A DNA stretch of 35,678 bases from Planctomycetota bacterium (GCA_013349615.1 DUZJ01000032.1:1-35678); one strand, 5' to 3'. Shown: positions 1 to 8,830, counted from the stretch's first letter. Numbers and translations are program-made. The notes: generated by a model from the sequence alone, not told the origin.

Positions 1-1179
1 CATATTATCACTTTTAATCCGGATTTCGTATTGCCAATTCGGCCCGAAGTCTTTGGAGAAGCCGTTAAAAGTTACATTGACGTCATTATGTTCGCCGCTT
101 AGATTGTTGAGTGTCACGCTGTTCTCGGTAAAATCCAGGTCGCCGACGATATGCTCAACGGGATAGGGGAATTTGCGGTCGCAAATCGAAACATCCTTAC
201 AATAGACCTTGCCTTCGAATTTACTCCCGCTGAGGCGCTCTAAATTGCCGGATGCTGTGAGGCCAATATCAATTTGTCCTGCGGGACGGTATCGGGCAAA
301 AAATCTCTGCAGGGTACTAAATGCACTCCAGCCTTCTAAAAACGACGGCTTATCGAAAGCAAATGTATCACCGTCGGTGCCGCGGCTGCCGAGAAAATCC
401 TTTATCCTCAGCTCCATTGAATAAGTATTGTTCGGCTCGTAACTTAACTGGGCGGCTATGACCTTTATGTCCCACGTCCTCTCAAAGGCGGGGACACTCG
501 CAGACGAAATCCCACCGGCAATTGTAATCCTGCCCGGCCTCCACAGTCCCTTCAGCGTGCTTTTGACTGCCTTTGCCATTTCGGCTGTTGTTATTCTGAA
601 GCTGTAAGCCCCGGGCTCTTCTTCAGCAGGCCCGAACCTCGCATCAATGGGTATTTGTGTGGCGACTTTAACGCGGGCGTTTGAGACCCTGCTGTATTGA
701 AGTGTCCCCCTTTCGAGACGAACAACCGGCATTTTCCCGGCCCCGCCTTTAGCGACTTTGAACTTAAGGCCGGCTGTATTCCATTGCCCTGTATCCGAAT
801 CATATCGAGCATCGAAAACAAAATCATTAACGGTTATTTCTCTCAATCGCGGCCGTACCAGCAGTAGGCTGCCTATGTCGAAGCGGGCATATACCTTTTC
901 AGCTTTAAGTATCGCAGCGTCGTACTTTTCCCTCTGCTCAGGCCTGATTACAAGTTTTTCGATGGAGACCGAGCCGTCGAACTTGAAATCAATTTTTTTG
1001 GCCTTGATTTTTGCATTCGTAAGTTCAGCAATTTGTGCGATGGCGACTTGGCGCAGAAATCGGCCCGCCAGAATGAGAACGAGCCATAGAACCACAGCCA
1101 GAATCAAAAAATCGACAAGCCTGCGAAGAGAAACTCGTCGGGTACGTCTGGTCTTCCTAAATGTTCTGCTTTTAGCCAC
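1..1179 (-). CDS. AsmA/TamB-like membrane-anchored envelope protein (3' end cut by window)
   Basis: The minus strand is open from the window edge to a GTG at 1179, giving 393 codons with no stop; the C-terminus lies outside the window. An in-frame TGA about 16 codons upstream limits the start. GTG (VAKSRTFRK) is the only reasonable start codon, and no clear Shine-Dalgarno is visible. The N-terminus is very basic (RKTRRTRR) and is followed by one membrane helix at about residues 20-41. After that comes a long beta-rich region with phrases such as IDFKFDGSVSIEKLVI and DIGLTASGNLERLSGSKFEGKV, which resemble the repeated beta-strands of AsmA/DUF748/TamB proteins. These span the periplasm and are linked to lipid or outer-membrane-protein traffic. 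The family call is from style of sequence, not from a single diagnostic motif. It lies 96 bp downstream of purD on the same strand and could be co-transcribed. Confidence 0.6.
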   Translation of the reverse strand, partial: MAKSRTFRKTRRTRRVSLRRLVDFLILAVVLWLVLILAGRFLRQVAIAQIAELTNAKIKAKKIDFKFDGSVSIEKLVIRPEQREKYDAAILKAEKVYARFDIGSLLLVRPRLREITVNDFVFDARYDSDTGQWNTAGLKFKVAKGGAGKMPVVRLERGTLQYSRVSNARVKVATQIPIDARFGPAEEEPGAYSFRITTAEMAKAVKSTLKGLWRPGRITIAGGISSASVPAFERTWDIKVIAAQLSYEPNNTYSMELRIKDFLGSRGTDGDTFAFDKPSFLEGWSAFSTLQRFFARYRPAGQIDIGLTASGNLERLSGSKFEGKVYCKDVSICDRKFPYPVEHIVGDLDFTENSVTLNNLSGEHNDVNVTFNGFSKDFGPNWQYEIRIKSDNM

Positions 1180-1275
1180 GGATTTCAGAAAGTCTGCGAA
1201 TTTTAGTTTACAGTTGACAGTTCATAGCGGATTTATCAATATCGAAGTCAAAGGTCCGGCATCTGTTTGCCGGAA

Positions 1276-2547
1276 TCATTTTTTTATCGCCTTGTCTGCG
1301 ATGTCCCGACGGCAGTAAGCGCCCTCGAATTTTATTTTATCGACGGCCCTGTACGCCTTTTCTTTTGCTTCCCCGATTGTCTCCGCAAGTGCGGTTACGC
1401 CCAACACTCTGCCGCCGTTAGTAACAATATCTCCGTCGCTGACGGTGGTGCCTGCGTGGAAGACAACAACATCTTCAATTTTGTCGGCCTCATCCAGACC
1501 GGTTATTTTTTTGCCCTTTTCATAACTGCCGGGGTAACCGCCTGATGCCATCACCACGCAAACCGCCGGCCGTCGGTCCCATTCGAGCGTGACCTTATCC
1601 AGCCTGCCGTCGCAAACCGCCAGGCAGACTTGAAGCAAATCGCTTTTTAGCCGCATTAGAATCGGCTGCGTCTCAGGGTCGCCGAACCGAACGTTATATT
1701 CCAGCACTCTCGGCCCACCGCCTGTCATCATAATCCCTGCATAAAGCACTCCTTTATAAGGCGTGCCGTTACGGTTCATACCATCCACCGTCGGCACCAG
1801 AATCTCGCGTGTAATCTGGTCCATTATACGCTCGGTGACCACAGGCGCCGGACTATAGGCGCCCATTCCGCCGGTGTTAGGCCCCGTGTCACCATCACCG
1901 ATGGGCTTGTGGTCCTGCGACGATTCCATAACGTAGATATTTCGACCGTCCACAAAAGCAAGTATTGACGCCTCTTCGCCTAAGAGCTTATCTTCAACGA
2001 TGACTTTGTCACCAGCCGGCCCGAATATTTTGTCGCGCATTATCTTTTCAGCCGCCAGAATGCCGTCGGAAGGGTCATCACAGACATACACGCCTTTGCC
2101 CTTTGCGAGCCCTGCCGCCTTTACCACCACCGCTTCGTCTCTGCTTGCGATATACGTTTTAGCGTCGCTGAATCTCTCGAAGATTCTGCCCTCTGCGGTC
2201 GAGATAGAGCTGGAGCGCATCAATTGTTTTGCAAATGCCTTGTCCGCTTCGAGCTGTGCCGCCCCGGCGCTCGGCCCGAACGCCTTTATACCAGCCGCTT
2301 CGAATATGTCAACAATTCCTGCCGCCAGCGGGTCCTCCGGCCCGATTACTACAAGCCCTATATCGTTTTGTTTTGCAAAGTCCAGAAGCATGTCGGTATC
2401 ATTGACACCGATAGAAATATTTTCCCCGCACGCCTCCGTACCGGCATTTCCCGGAGCGATATACAGTTTGCCTAATTTTTTTGATTGAGCTAATTTCCAG
2501 GCGAGCGCATGCTCCCGCCCGCCGCTGCCGACCAAAAGTACATTCAT
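1276..2547 (-). CDS. purD: phosphoribosylamine--glycine ligase (GAR synthetase)
   Basis: This 423-residue protein has the full length of PurD, the ATP-grasp enzyme that joins glycine to 5-phosphoribosylamine with ATP in the second step of de novo purine synthesis (cytoplasm). The N-terminus MNVLLVGSGGREHALAWKL is the family signature. GPEDPLAAG, the ATP-grasp stretch KAAGLAKGKGVYV, GEEASILAFVDG, QDHKPIGDGDTGPNTGGMG (the PurD signature) and RFGDPETQ follow in the expected order. A short AGCAGG lies just before the ATG. It is the first gene after an intrinsic terminator at 2636-2672, so it probably starts its own transcript, with the AsmA-like gene possibly behind it. No key residue looks lost. 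Confidence 0.97.
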   Translation of the reverse strand: MNVLLVGSGGREHALAWKLAQSKKLGKLYIAPGNAGTEACGENISIGVNDTDMLLDFAKQNDIGLVVIGPEDPLAAGIVDIFEAAGIKAFGPSAGAAQLEADKAFAKQLMRSSSISTAEGRIFERFSDAKTYIASRDEAVVVKAAGLAKGKGVYVCDDPSDGILAAEKIMRDKIFGPAGDKVIVEDKLLGEEASILAFVDGRNIYVMESSQDHKPIGDGDTGPNTGGMGAYSPAPVVTERIMDQITREILVPTVDGMNRNGTPYKGVLYAGIMMTGGGPRVLEYNVRFGDPETQPILMRLKSDLLQVCLAVCDGRLDKVTLEWDRRPAVCVVMASGGYPGSYEKGKKITGLDEADKIEDVVVFHAGTTVSDGDIVTNGGRVLGVTALAETIGEAKEKAYRAVDKIKFEGAYCRRDIADKAIKK

Positions 2548-2635
2548 CCTGCTAATCCCAAGTAACTATTTAATTTCTTCTTGTTTTGGTTCTGTATTGG
2601 GTGCAAAGATATTGCAATTAGCGGCTAAAGGCAAG

Positions 2636-2672
2636 AAAAAAGGCCGCAAGTTCCAACAGACCGAATTTGCGG
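2636..2672 (-). terminator. intrinsic terminator after the lipoprotein gene
   Basis: Read on the minus strand, CCGCAAATTC and GAACTTGCGG form a stem with one A-C mismatch and a 9-nt loop, followed by six T residues. It lies about 50 bp after the stop of the lipoprotein gene at 2725 and ends that two-gene transcript before purD. Confidence 0.75.
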
Positions 2673-2724
2673 ACGTATGTTTCTAAATCCCCCTCTGTTT
2701 TACCCCTGATTTCCCACGCACAAA

Positions 2725-3300
2725 TTATGGCTCAGCTTGATTAGGTTCTTCTATTTTCTTCCGAGCCTCTGCTTCTTTCAGGGCTTTCAATTGTTCCGCC
2801 TGTTTGCGTAACTGCTCTTGTGCCTCTTTTATTCGCTTAACCCGATTTGGATCCATACCTGGAATAACCAGTCCTCTTTCTTCTGGCATATATTTCGAAA
2901 GAAGCTCGCCAAGCTCTTTGCTCGCTCCAACAGATCCTAAAAAGCTTCTTTTGCCAACAAGGTCAAAACTTACTTCCCAAAGCTTCAGATTTTCAGGATA
3001 CCCGTCATAGAACAGCAAGCTCAGCTTGTGTCTGCCTTCAGTGTAAACAATAGCTTTGTCAGCTTTGGTGAGAAGTCCCTTAATCCTGTTCATCTCGTCA
3101 ATGTTATCAGGAATGACCCAAGACTTATTGACTTCCCATGCAGTTTTCCCTGGTTTGTACCAGACAATACACACAGGAGTTAGCTTCTTTAACTCAGCTG
3201 ACTCATCTGTCAATAGATAGCTCGGTCCTTTCTGACAAGAAGACAGAAAGACAACCCCGATAATTAGTGGAAAAATTAAACGTTTCATTTTAAAGTACAT
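2725..3300 (-). CDS. predicted lipoprotein of unknown function
   Basis: The 191-residue product begins with a lipoprotein signal: a basic KMKR, a hydrophobic stretch, then the lipobox LSSC, with Cys at residue 22. It is therefore expected to be lipidated and held at a membrane facing the periplasm. The middle of the protein (VCIVWYKPGK, KSWVIPD, RHKLSLLFYDG) is beta-rich with no motif I recognise. The C-terminal ~40 residues (RVKRIKEAQEQLRKQAEQLK) are a charged helix, probably a coiled coil, ending in an Asn/Pro/Glu tail like the linkers of its neighbour. A second ATG at codon 5 (MKRLIF) could be the real start. It begins 13 bp after the stop of the large secreted-protein gene, so the two are almost certainly co-transcribed and may work at the same surface. 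Confidence 0.8.
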   Translation of the reverse strand: MYFKMKRLIFPLIIGVVFLSSCQKGPSYLLTDESAELKKLTPVCIVWYKPGKTAWEVNKSWVIPDNIDEMNRIKGLLTKADKAIVYTEGRHKLSLLFYDGYPENLKLWEVSFDLVGKRSFLGSVGASKELGELLSKYMPEERGLVIPGMDPNRVKRIKEAQEQLRKQAEQLKALKEAEARKKIEEPNQAEP

Positions 3301-3313
3301 CCAAATTAAGGAT

Positions 3314-6300
3314 TTATTCTAATCTGATTGAACTAAAATTGACAATCCCATTGCCCACAACGAATATGTTATCATCCCCGTCAATATCGAAAAAATCAGG
3401 CATTCCATTCAGGCCCCACATTGCTATGCGCATTCCTGCACCACCATGACTGCTTGTATATTCGAGGGCTCTCTCTACACTGTCACTAGCACCCATTCTC
3501 TCCCAGAACATTCTAATCCCTTCTGTTGTATTGCCTACAATCTGCTCCATTATTCCAGTTGATACAAGCACTTTTATTCGCCATCCAATGTAAATCTGAT
3601 CGCGGCTACCTTCACCCGCTAGCGAGAACATCCCATAGGCTTGTGCCATATCCCAAAATTTAACACTCAAGCAACCATCAACGAATACGATCTTTTTGTT
3701 CCATTCTTCATGCATTCCAAGATTCCATAAACTAAACCCTCTGTTGTCCCAATCATCAGGTAATGGCACTCCACTATTTGTCCGGGAAAATACACCTCTT
3801 TCTTTCCAGCTACTCCAAATCAATCCCTCTTTAAGCTGCCAGCACATTGTGTGAGTTCTTTGAACTCCTTCAACTCCAGGACTAGCACCTACATGGCTGT
3901 TCGCGTGGCCGCACCAGTAGATGTACTTTACGATTGATTTGTTGTACAGATAAGTTAGATTTTCTTCGGTTACATCATATCTGTACAAAGCAACCCAAGT
4001 TACATTTCGATTGTTGCAGGCCTCTGCACACTCGATAATCGCTGGCTTTCTGACCTTGAATACATCTTTGTTAGGCAGAACAATCACCATCCTGACACCG
4101 TCAGGGTAGTCTGCTTGCTTAAACTTCTTTATAAGGTCTTTCTTTGTAACTGTAGAACTACCCCCTGACTCTGCTCCTCCGCTCGTCTCAGTTATAGAAA
4201 GCTCACAAAATTGTTCAGTTCCGAATGTAGCTCCGGGTATCACAATGCTGATATGCTGACCGGTATAATTATCCGACCAGACCGTTTGTCCATACTGATC
4301 AGTAACCTTTGCCTCTAATGTGTCATTCCCGTCATAAAAACCAGTGTATTTATAATCCTCATCTGGATGGAAATAGTCACTACCTGCAACTTTATGAAGC
4401 AGATTATTGAAATAAACATTTATTGGCTTGTGGTTAATTATACCACCATACACATCAGTAGTCACAAGCCGTAGTATATGCCAGCCGTTGGAAAAAGCAT
4501 CACTTTGCAGTCCGATCCACTGCTCCTCTTTATCCCAACCAAGCGACAAACTATCGATTAGCTGATTATCCACATAGACGGAAACTATTCCCGCATACAG
4601 AGGAATGTCCTTGAGTTCAATACCGACATAGCCTTGAACATTATTTGGTTCAACTGTCTGGATTGTCTCAGGGTCAAATATTTCTATGGTCATTTCATTG
4701 AGTAGCCATTGATTTGCCAGTATCGCAAAGTCAAGGAAATTTACTATCTGGTCGTTATTCAAATCAGCAGAATTCGGAGTTGTAACTAACCATTGATCTG
4801 TAAACTCCGCCAAATCATTCATGTCAATAGCATTATCAGTGTTCAAGTCTGCCTTCAGCCATTTATCAACTCCTCTAATCTGGTAATGCGGCCAGATATC
4901 TCCAACACCTTCGTCAGGTACACCGTTAATATTAGTTGTCCATCCTGGAAACGGGGTAAGCCCTGAGCCTTGATTCACAAACAGCGAATTTGGGTTAAGG
5001 AAAATTCTATAATCATTTGGATCGATCACAAATGGATCATTCGCTTCGTAGACGGGATCGGTAAATGGCAACTCGGGGAAATTCTTGTTCTGAACATTGT
5101 TGTACAGGCCAGGACAGATTATACTGAATGCAACATTTCCATCCCAGCCATTAAATGCCGAATAACAGTTTGTGGCTGTACAATCCCCGCTGTAGAAATT
5201 CGGTGGTTCATTAGGCTCATATAATCCATATACTGTGAAACCGTCGTCACCGTCATCAGCCAGGCAGTTGTAAATCTCAAAGTTAGCTCCTTCAAAGATT
5301 ATGCTTCCGTCCCAGCTCTCAGGTATGAAATCATAAGCATATCCATAATATTGCCATTCAGGAGACCATATTCCATAATAGCTCACACTGGAGTTCATAA
5401 TTCTGTTAGCACCGAAGCTTAGGATTCCATTATAACACCCGAAAGCATGAATATTCGATATCGGGTAGTCGAGTTGCTGGTCAACCTGGAGTCCATAATA
5501 AAATCCTCTTAAACAAATGTTATCCAGCTTGCATCTTGTACCGGCAGTTCGATCAATGAAAATACCACAGAAATTATTGAAGAATGGATTACCGGATTCA
5601 CCGACAATCCAAACCGCTAAAACAGGATTGTTTGCATCATTCGGCTCATAAATCAAATTAGGCTCATTGGGCTGCGGTGCAGGTTCACCAAAATGCACGT
5701 TTGCGCCATCATAAACTACAATTCCATAATCCGAATCCTCCGCAAGTATAATGGTTGTATCGGATGGAATTACAACATCAATTTCTTCGCCGTCTACACC
5801 ATGTATAAGCAAAGGAGGATAAGGTACGTAATAGGTTGTATTAGGGTCTAAAAACTGACTACTGGTGATCTCCTGCAACTCCACATAACTGGGTCCACCC
5901 AAAGTTGTAAAACCGGAAGCTTCAAAATTCTCTTCACTTATTATAGGAGAATAGTCAAACTCTTCCAAGCAATAAGGTTTAATACTGTCATCCAGACAGT
6001 GTAGAAGAAGAGGCGGAGACTCATTTCGCGGCTTGAATAGTGAATCTGGAATATTAGGCTCTTGAGGCTCATTGGGTTGACTGGGTAGATTAGGCTCACT
6101 TGGCTGATTTGGTTCCGGTTCCAGCTCAGGCTCAGCTTCGGATTCAATTTGAACCGCATCCGAATCTATACCAAAAATAACTGTGTTGGCATCCGGTATC
6201 TTAAAAAGAATAAGCTGATAATCCAAAATATCACCGACAGTTAGGTTGACTATCGCCAAACCTAACTCTTCATCTTCAAAAGTAAACAGATATTCACCTT

Positions 6301-6544
6301 CTCTTGGCTTTTCTGCGAGCGTGTCGGGTTCTGGCAGTGGCTCAAGTTTGCCGCCCATCTCGCAAGTTACCGAATAACTCTGTTTCTGCTTGCCAGTCTG
6401 GCCGGTAACTGCAATTATGATGTTGGCTTTAGTTTCGATTTCAACTGGCTTTGACATATCAAGACCGTTGACTGTCAAAACCAAATCTGCATTGGCGATA
6501 GAAACCATTGCCAACAAAATTACGATAATTGATAACACTTTCAT
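3314..6544 (-). CDS. large secreted multidomain protein with dockerin-like pair and caspase/CHAT-like C-terminal domain
   Basis: I take the start at the ATG at 6544 (1,076 codons) because GGGAGAG lies 7 nt upstream; an in-frame ATG 15 bp further upstream overlaps that ribosome site. A signal peptide (MKVLSIIVILLAMVSIANA) is followed by a beta domain and a Glu/Pro/Asn-rich linker around 140-170. A long Asn- and Tyr-rich stretch (about 250-560) reads like a right-handed beta-helix. Next is a pair of dockerin-like EF-hand repeats (DLNTDNAIDMNDL and DLNNDQIVNFLDF), then an Ig-like domain. The last ~270 residues resemble the clan CD peptidase fold: strand VRMVIVLP, DVTEENLTYLYN, then YWCGHANSH (His about 880) and KIVFVDGCLS (Cys about 958) as a possible His-Cys dyad, then YIGWRIKV. 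Proteolysis is inferred, not shown: the His is followed by Ala instead of the usual Gly. Confidence 0.75.
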   Translation of the reverse strand: MKVLSIIVILLAMVSIANADLVLTVNGLDMSKPVEIETKANIIIAVTGQTGKQKQSYSVTCEMGGKLEPLPEPDTLAEKPREGEYLFTFEDEELGLAIVNLTVGDILDYQLILFKIPDANTVIFGIDSDAVQIESEAEPELEPEPNQPSEPNLPSQPNEPQEPNIPDSLFKPRNESPPLLLHCLDDSIKPYCLEEFDYSPIISEENFEASGFTTLGGPSYVELQEITSSQFLDPNTTYYVPYPPLLIHGVDGEEIDVVIPSDTTIILAEDSDYGIVVYDGANVHFGEPAPQPNEPNLIYEPNDANNPVLAVWIVGESGNPFFNNFCGIFIDRTAGTRCKLDNICLRGFYYGLQVDQQLDYPISNIHAFGCYNGILSFGANRIMNSSVSYYGIWSPEWQYYGYAYDFIPESWDGSIIFEGANFEIYNCLADDGDDGFTVYGLYEPNEPPNFYSGDCTATNCYSAFNGWDGNVAFSIICPGLYNNVQNKNFPELPFTDPVYEANDPFVIDPNDYRIFLNPNSLFVNQGSGLTPFPGWTTNINGVPDEGVGDIWPHYQIRGVDKWLKADLNTDNAIDMNDLAEFTDQWLVTTPNSADLNNDQIVNFLDFAILANQWLLNEMTIEIFDPETIQTVEPNNVQGYVGIELKDIPLYAGIVSVYVDNQLIDSLSLGWDKEEQWIGLQSDAFSNGWHILRLVTTDVYGGIINHKPINVYFNNLLHKVAGSDYFHPDEDYKYTGFYDGNDTLEAKVTDQYGQTVWSDNYTGQHISIVIPGATFGTEQFCELSITETSGGAESGGSSTVTKKDLIKKFKQADYPDGVRMVIVLPNKDVFKVRKPAIIECAEACNNRNVTWVALYRYDVTEENLTYLYNKSIVKYIYWCGHANSHVGASPGVEGVQRTHTMCWQLKEGLIWSSWKERGVFSRTNSGVPLPDDWDNRGFSLWNLGMHEEWNKKIVFVDGCLSVKFWDMAQAYGMFSLAGEGSRDQIYIGWRIKVLVSTGIMEQIVGNTTEGIRMFWERMGASDSVERALEYTSSHGGAGMRIAMWGLNGMPDFFDIDGDDNIFVVGNGIVNFSSIRLE

Positions 6545-6597
6545 TTTTAGCTCTCCCATAAAAGTTTCGTGTCAATACCTTTTCTAGAAACATCCCC

Positions 6598-6621
6598 TTA
6601 GAAAATGATTTTCTTCTGCAT
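6598..6621 (-). CDS. possible 7-codon leader ORF before the secreted-protein gene
   Basis: ATG at 6621 opens a tiny frame, MQKKIIF, closed by TAA at 6598. It is preceded at a 7-nt spacing by AAAGGGGG, a stronger ribosome site than that of the main gene. The main gene starts 53 nt after this stop. The TATAAT-type promoter at 6666-6694 would transcribe it as part of the leader. Its sequence looks like the beginning of a signal peptide (compare MQKVINSF of the gene starting at 15711). It may be chance. Confidence 0.3.
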   Translation of the reverse strand: MQKKIIF

Positions 6622-6665
6622 GTATTTCCCCCTTTCACGCATTTAGTTTGGTACAGTAGTCATAA

Positions 6666-6694
6666 ATTATACCACTTTAACAGAGGAATTACAA
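6666..6694 (-). promoter_or_regulatory. candidate sigma-70 promoter for the large secreted-protein gene
   Basis: On the minus strand a perfect TATAAT (6666-6671) lies 17 nt downstream of TTGTAA (6689-6694, four of six matches). Transcription would begin near 6659, giving a 5' leader of about 115 nt that holds the 7-codon ORF at 6598-6621. Confidence 0.5.
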
Positions 6695-6810
6695 TATATG
6701 CAAACATTTGTCAACAAAATTCCAGCCGGAACTCAAGGTATATGCCGATTATGCAAAAAATCTCAGTGATCTCTGTGGAGAATTTTTTTATTTTTTTGTT
6801 GTCTTTTGTG

Positions 6811-6850
6811 CCTTTTCGTGCTTTTTCGTGCTTTTTCGTGCTTTTTCGTG
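6811..6850. repeat. 10-bp T-rich tandem repeat
   Basis: Four head-to-tail copies of CTTTTTCGTG, the first with one mismatch, continue on the left into a decayed copy. The spacing equals one helical turn, so the T-tracts lie on one face of the DNA and may bend it. The right flank (CTTTGTGCCTTCGTGTCTTC) is of the same low-complexity type. No gene is seen here. Confidence 0.7.
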
Positions 6851-7133
6851 GCTATATTCTTTGTGCCTTCGTGTCTTCGTGGTGAATATTTTTATTAAAA
6901 AAGTTATATTTTCATTGAACATGTAGGGGAAGTTTGGTATAATTACAATCGCCATAGAAATGGCAGGTATTTTGCGGAGAACCGCACGTTTTCGTATCAG
7001 CAGATACACACACATAAACCTTTATTTGGCAATCAAGGCAAAGTTTTGAATTTGGGTCATTTAGATTTTGATATTGTTTCGAATTTCGTGCTTCGTATTT
7101 CGTATTTTTCGTATCGAGATACGAATTTCCCCT

Positions 7134-7372
7134 CTACAACTGTAGAGAACGCTCTACAAATCGCTCATTTTATGCAAAACAAACCCAATTTCAGAAAAGC
7201 CAAAATGAACGTAAATATGGTATTAACAGTGGATTATGAAAAAAAGACACTTGGTCAACGCGGGAAAAACAAACCCAATTCAAACCCAATTCAAACCCAA
7301 TCAAACCCAATTAAAGCCAATAAAATGCCAAAACAAACCCAAAACAAACCCAAACAAACCCAATCTGTAGTG
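7134..7372 (+). repeat. AC-rich dispersed repeat, copy 1
   Basis: The element opens with the palindrome CTACAACTGTAG and then reads ATGCAAAACAAACCC, AAAATGAACGTAA, TGGATTATGAAAAAAAG and ACACTTGGTCAACGCGGG. It ends in a tail of AAACCCAATT-type units 9-11 bp long. Related copies lie at 25072-25402 (same strand) and 35556-35678 (opposite strand; nearly identical in the tail). It translates into an Asn/Gln/Pro-rich string, but the unit lengths are not multiples of three, so the reading frame rotates. I treat it as a non-coding repeat. Confidence 0.75.
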
Positions 7373-7378
7373 AGCTTA

Positions 7379-7432
7379 CCTGCCCTGCCTGCCCTGAGCG
7401 CAGCCGAAGGGAGCGCAGCCGAACGGATCGAA
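7379..7432. repeat. REP-like short palindromic repeat
   Basis: CCTGCCCTGCCTGCCCT is followed by two copies of GAGCGCAGCCGAA. The first 17 bases occur exactly at 20592-20608, and a similar head leads the elements at 24945-24983. Elements of this GAGCGNAGNCGAA type are short dispersed intergenic repeats. Confidence 0.55.
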
Positions 7433-7587
7433 CCTATTTCAGAGGCAAAAAAATCCTGCTGCCGGGGCAATCCGCACGCCAGCCATCGTGCGGGAGCGGT
7501 TGCAAAGATAAAAATTGTAACGGTCTCATTGACCTTGCCTGGTATTGATGCTAATCTACTGGCTTTGCAATTTAAGGAAGATGACTT

Positions 7588-8484
7588 GTGGAACTGTCCT
7601 GGCTGATGAAAACGAGAATCGCTGCTTCGGTCGCCACCGGAGTTGTATTGATAGGTCTTTTGGCTTGGCCGTTGGCGGCACCGCCCGAGCCGTTCGGCAC
7701 TGTCTCTCTACCTGCCGGCACTATAAGTGCCACGGGAGCAGTAATCGTGGCGGTCCTGGCATTCCTGGCCGGCTTTATTGCCTATTTTGTTTCCTGGCCC
7801 TACGGCCGGGAAATCGGCATCTTAGCGGCCCCAGCCGGATTAGGCATCTGGGCCGTGCGCTCAGGCAGTATGGTCAATCTCATACGGCGCACAGCCGCGG
7901 CCAACCAGTCCGCTCTGTTCGCGGCCCTTAAATGGGAACCGCTTTTCTGGCTGGCAATAGTCGCCGCAGGATTTGCCGGAGTACTCGCAGCTCAAAGAAT
8001 AAGCAGAAAACATAATCCCGACAAAAACAAGAAAATATCTAACCCTAAATCAAATATGCACCTAAACGTAATAATTGCTCTGGCCGCCTCGGTCTTGATA
8101 GCTCAGTTTGGCATCACCGTATTTGCTCAGAATGTCCGAGTATTCGACGAAAAATTAGGTTCAGTTCTCGCTCAGCCGGCTGTTGCTCAGATTGTTTATG
8201 CCGTTTTTGTTTCGTTTGGCATCGCTGCTTTCGTAGCAAAGAAATTCCTCAATGTCAGCTATATCTGGCCAACAATTGCCGGAGCTTTCGTAACTGCCTT
8301 TGCTATAATTACTTACGGCAAGGAGGATATAATACAGTATCTTAACTCCCGCTGGCCCGCGGTCTTCTTCTCTCACGCGGTCATTTCAATATTGCCCATT
8401 CAGATGGTAGCTTTTGGCACTTTAGGCTCGATTGCCGGCTACTGGATGGCGATACGCTACAATTATTGGAGAAAACACGCATAA
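7588..8484 (+). CDS. polytopic membrane protein of unknown function
   Basis: The 298-residue product starts at GTG 7588, which has AAGGAAG 7 nt upstream; the ATG six codons later has no ribosome site. It is very hydrophobic, with about seven or eight membrane helices (near residues 12-31, 47-69, 117-135, 157-180, 195-215, 225-243 and 261-290). Short loops separate them, and one basic cytoplasmic stretch (RISRKHNPDKNKK) lies near 137-152. No transporter or enzyme motif is recognisable to me. It lies 346 bp upstream of csrA on the same strand, with a possible terminator between them, so they are probably separate transcripts. The dispersed repeat copy 1 ends about 215 bp before its start. Confidence 0.8.
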   Translation: MELSWLMKTRIAASVATGVVLIGLLAWPLAAPPEPFGTVSLPAGTISATGAVIVAVLAFLAGFIAYFVSWPYGREIGILAAPAGLGIWAVRSGSMVNLIRRTAAANQSALFAALKWEPLFWLAIVAAGFAGVLAAQRISRKHNPDKNKKISNPKSNMHLNVIIALAASVLIAQFGITVFAQNVRVFDEKLGSVLAQPAVAQIVYAVFVSFGIAAFVAKKFLNVSYIWPTIAGAFVTAFAIITYGKEDIIQYLNSRWPAVFFSHAVISILPIQMVAFGTLGSIAGYWMAIRYNYWRKHA

Positions 8485-8666
8485 AAAAGTAAAATCAACG
8501 GGATTCGGCAAATTTAATCCATCTTTATTTTTTTCAAGTCAACTCTTTTACATAAATCTATATGTTGCAAGTGTTTATATGCCGAGTGCCTAATAATTAA
8601 CCTTCGTTATCTAAACAAATCTAAAAATGATTGTTTTTGGCTTCCAAATTAGCCGAAAATATAGTT

Positions 8667-8716
8667 GCGCCCTGATTTTTGCTCTTTATTTAACCAGGGA
8701 TTAGGCGCGGTTTTTT
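8667..8716 (+). terminator. possible intrinsic terminator between the membrane protein and csrA
   Basis: GCGCC (8667-8671) pairs with GGCGC (8704-8708), with an inner CCTG/CAGG pairing and a long AT-rich loop, and is followed by GGTTTTTT. The long loop makes this weaker than the other terminators here. The rest of 8485-8777 is AT-rich and holds nothing else I can name. Confidence 0.4.
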
Positions 8717-8777
8717 GCTAAGTTGTTATGCAATAACGGAATATAAAAGTATTTGACCGGCAGCAGGGCGAACAAAT

Positions 8778-8819
8778 GGCTGGTTTGTGGCGTAACGTAT
8801 GTTAAGACCAGCCCACAAA
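8778..8819 (+). promoter_or_regulatory. csrA leader with two overlapping alternative hairpins
   Basis: GGCTGGT (8778-8784) can pair with ACCAGCC (8807-8813). The neighbouring TTTGTGG (8784-8790) can instead pair with CCACAAA (8813-8819), which runs up to the Shine-Dalgarno AAAAGGAG of csrA. The two helices share bases, and zero-length connecting loops rule out both at once. CsrA proteins often repress their own mRNA at GGA sites, and the ribosome site here contains GGA. A switch is inferred, not shown. Confidence 0.4.
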
Positions 8820-8830
8820 AGGAGTTAGAA

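Noticed and set aside
7046..7606. A 186-codon frame rich in Asn, Gln and Pro
   Set aside because: It lies in repeat copy 1, whose unit lengths are not multiples of three, and it has no ribosome site; the low-complexity translation is a by-product of the repeat.
8778..8819. H-type pseudoknot before csrA
   Set aside because: Both connecting loops would have zero length, which is sterically unlikely; mutually exclusive hairpins fit better.
8753..8830. N-terminal extension of CsrA
   Set aside because: The family begins at MLVLSR, and the only good ribosome site is directly before that ATG.
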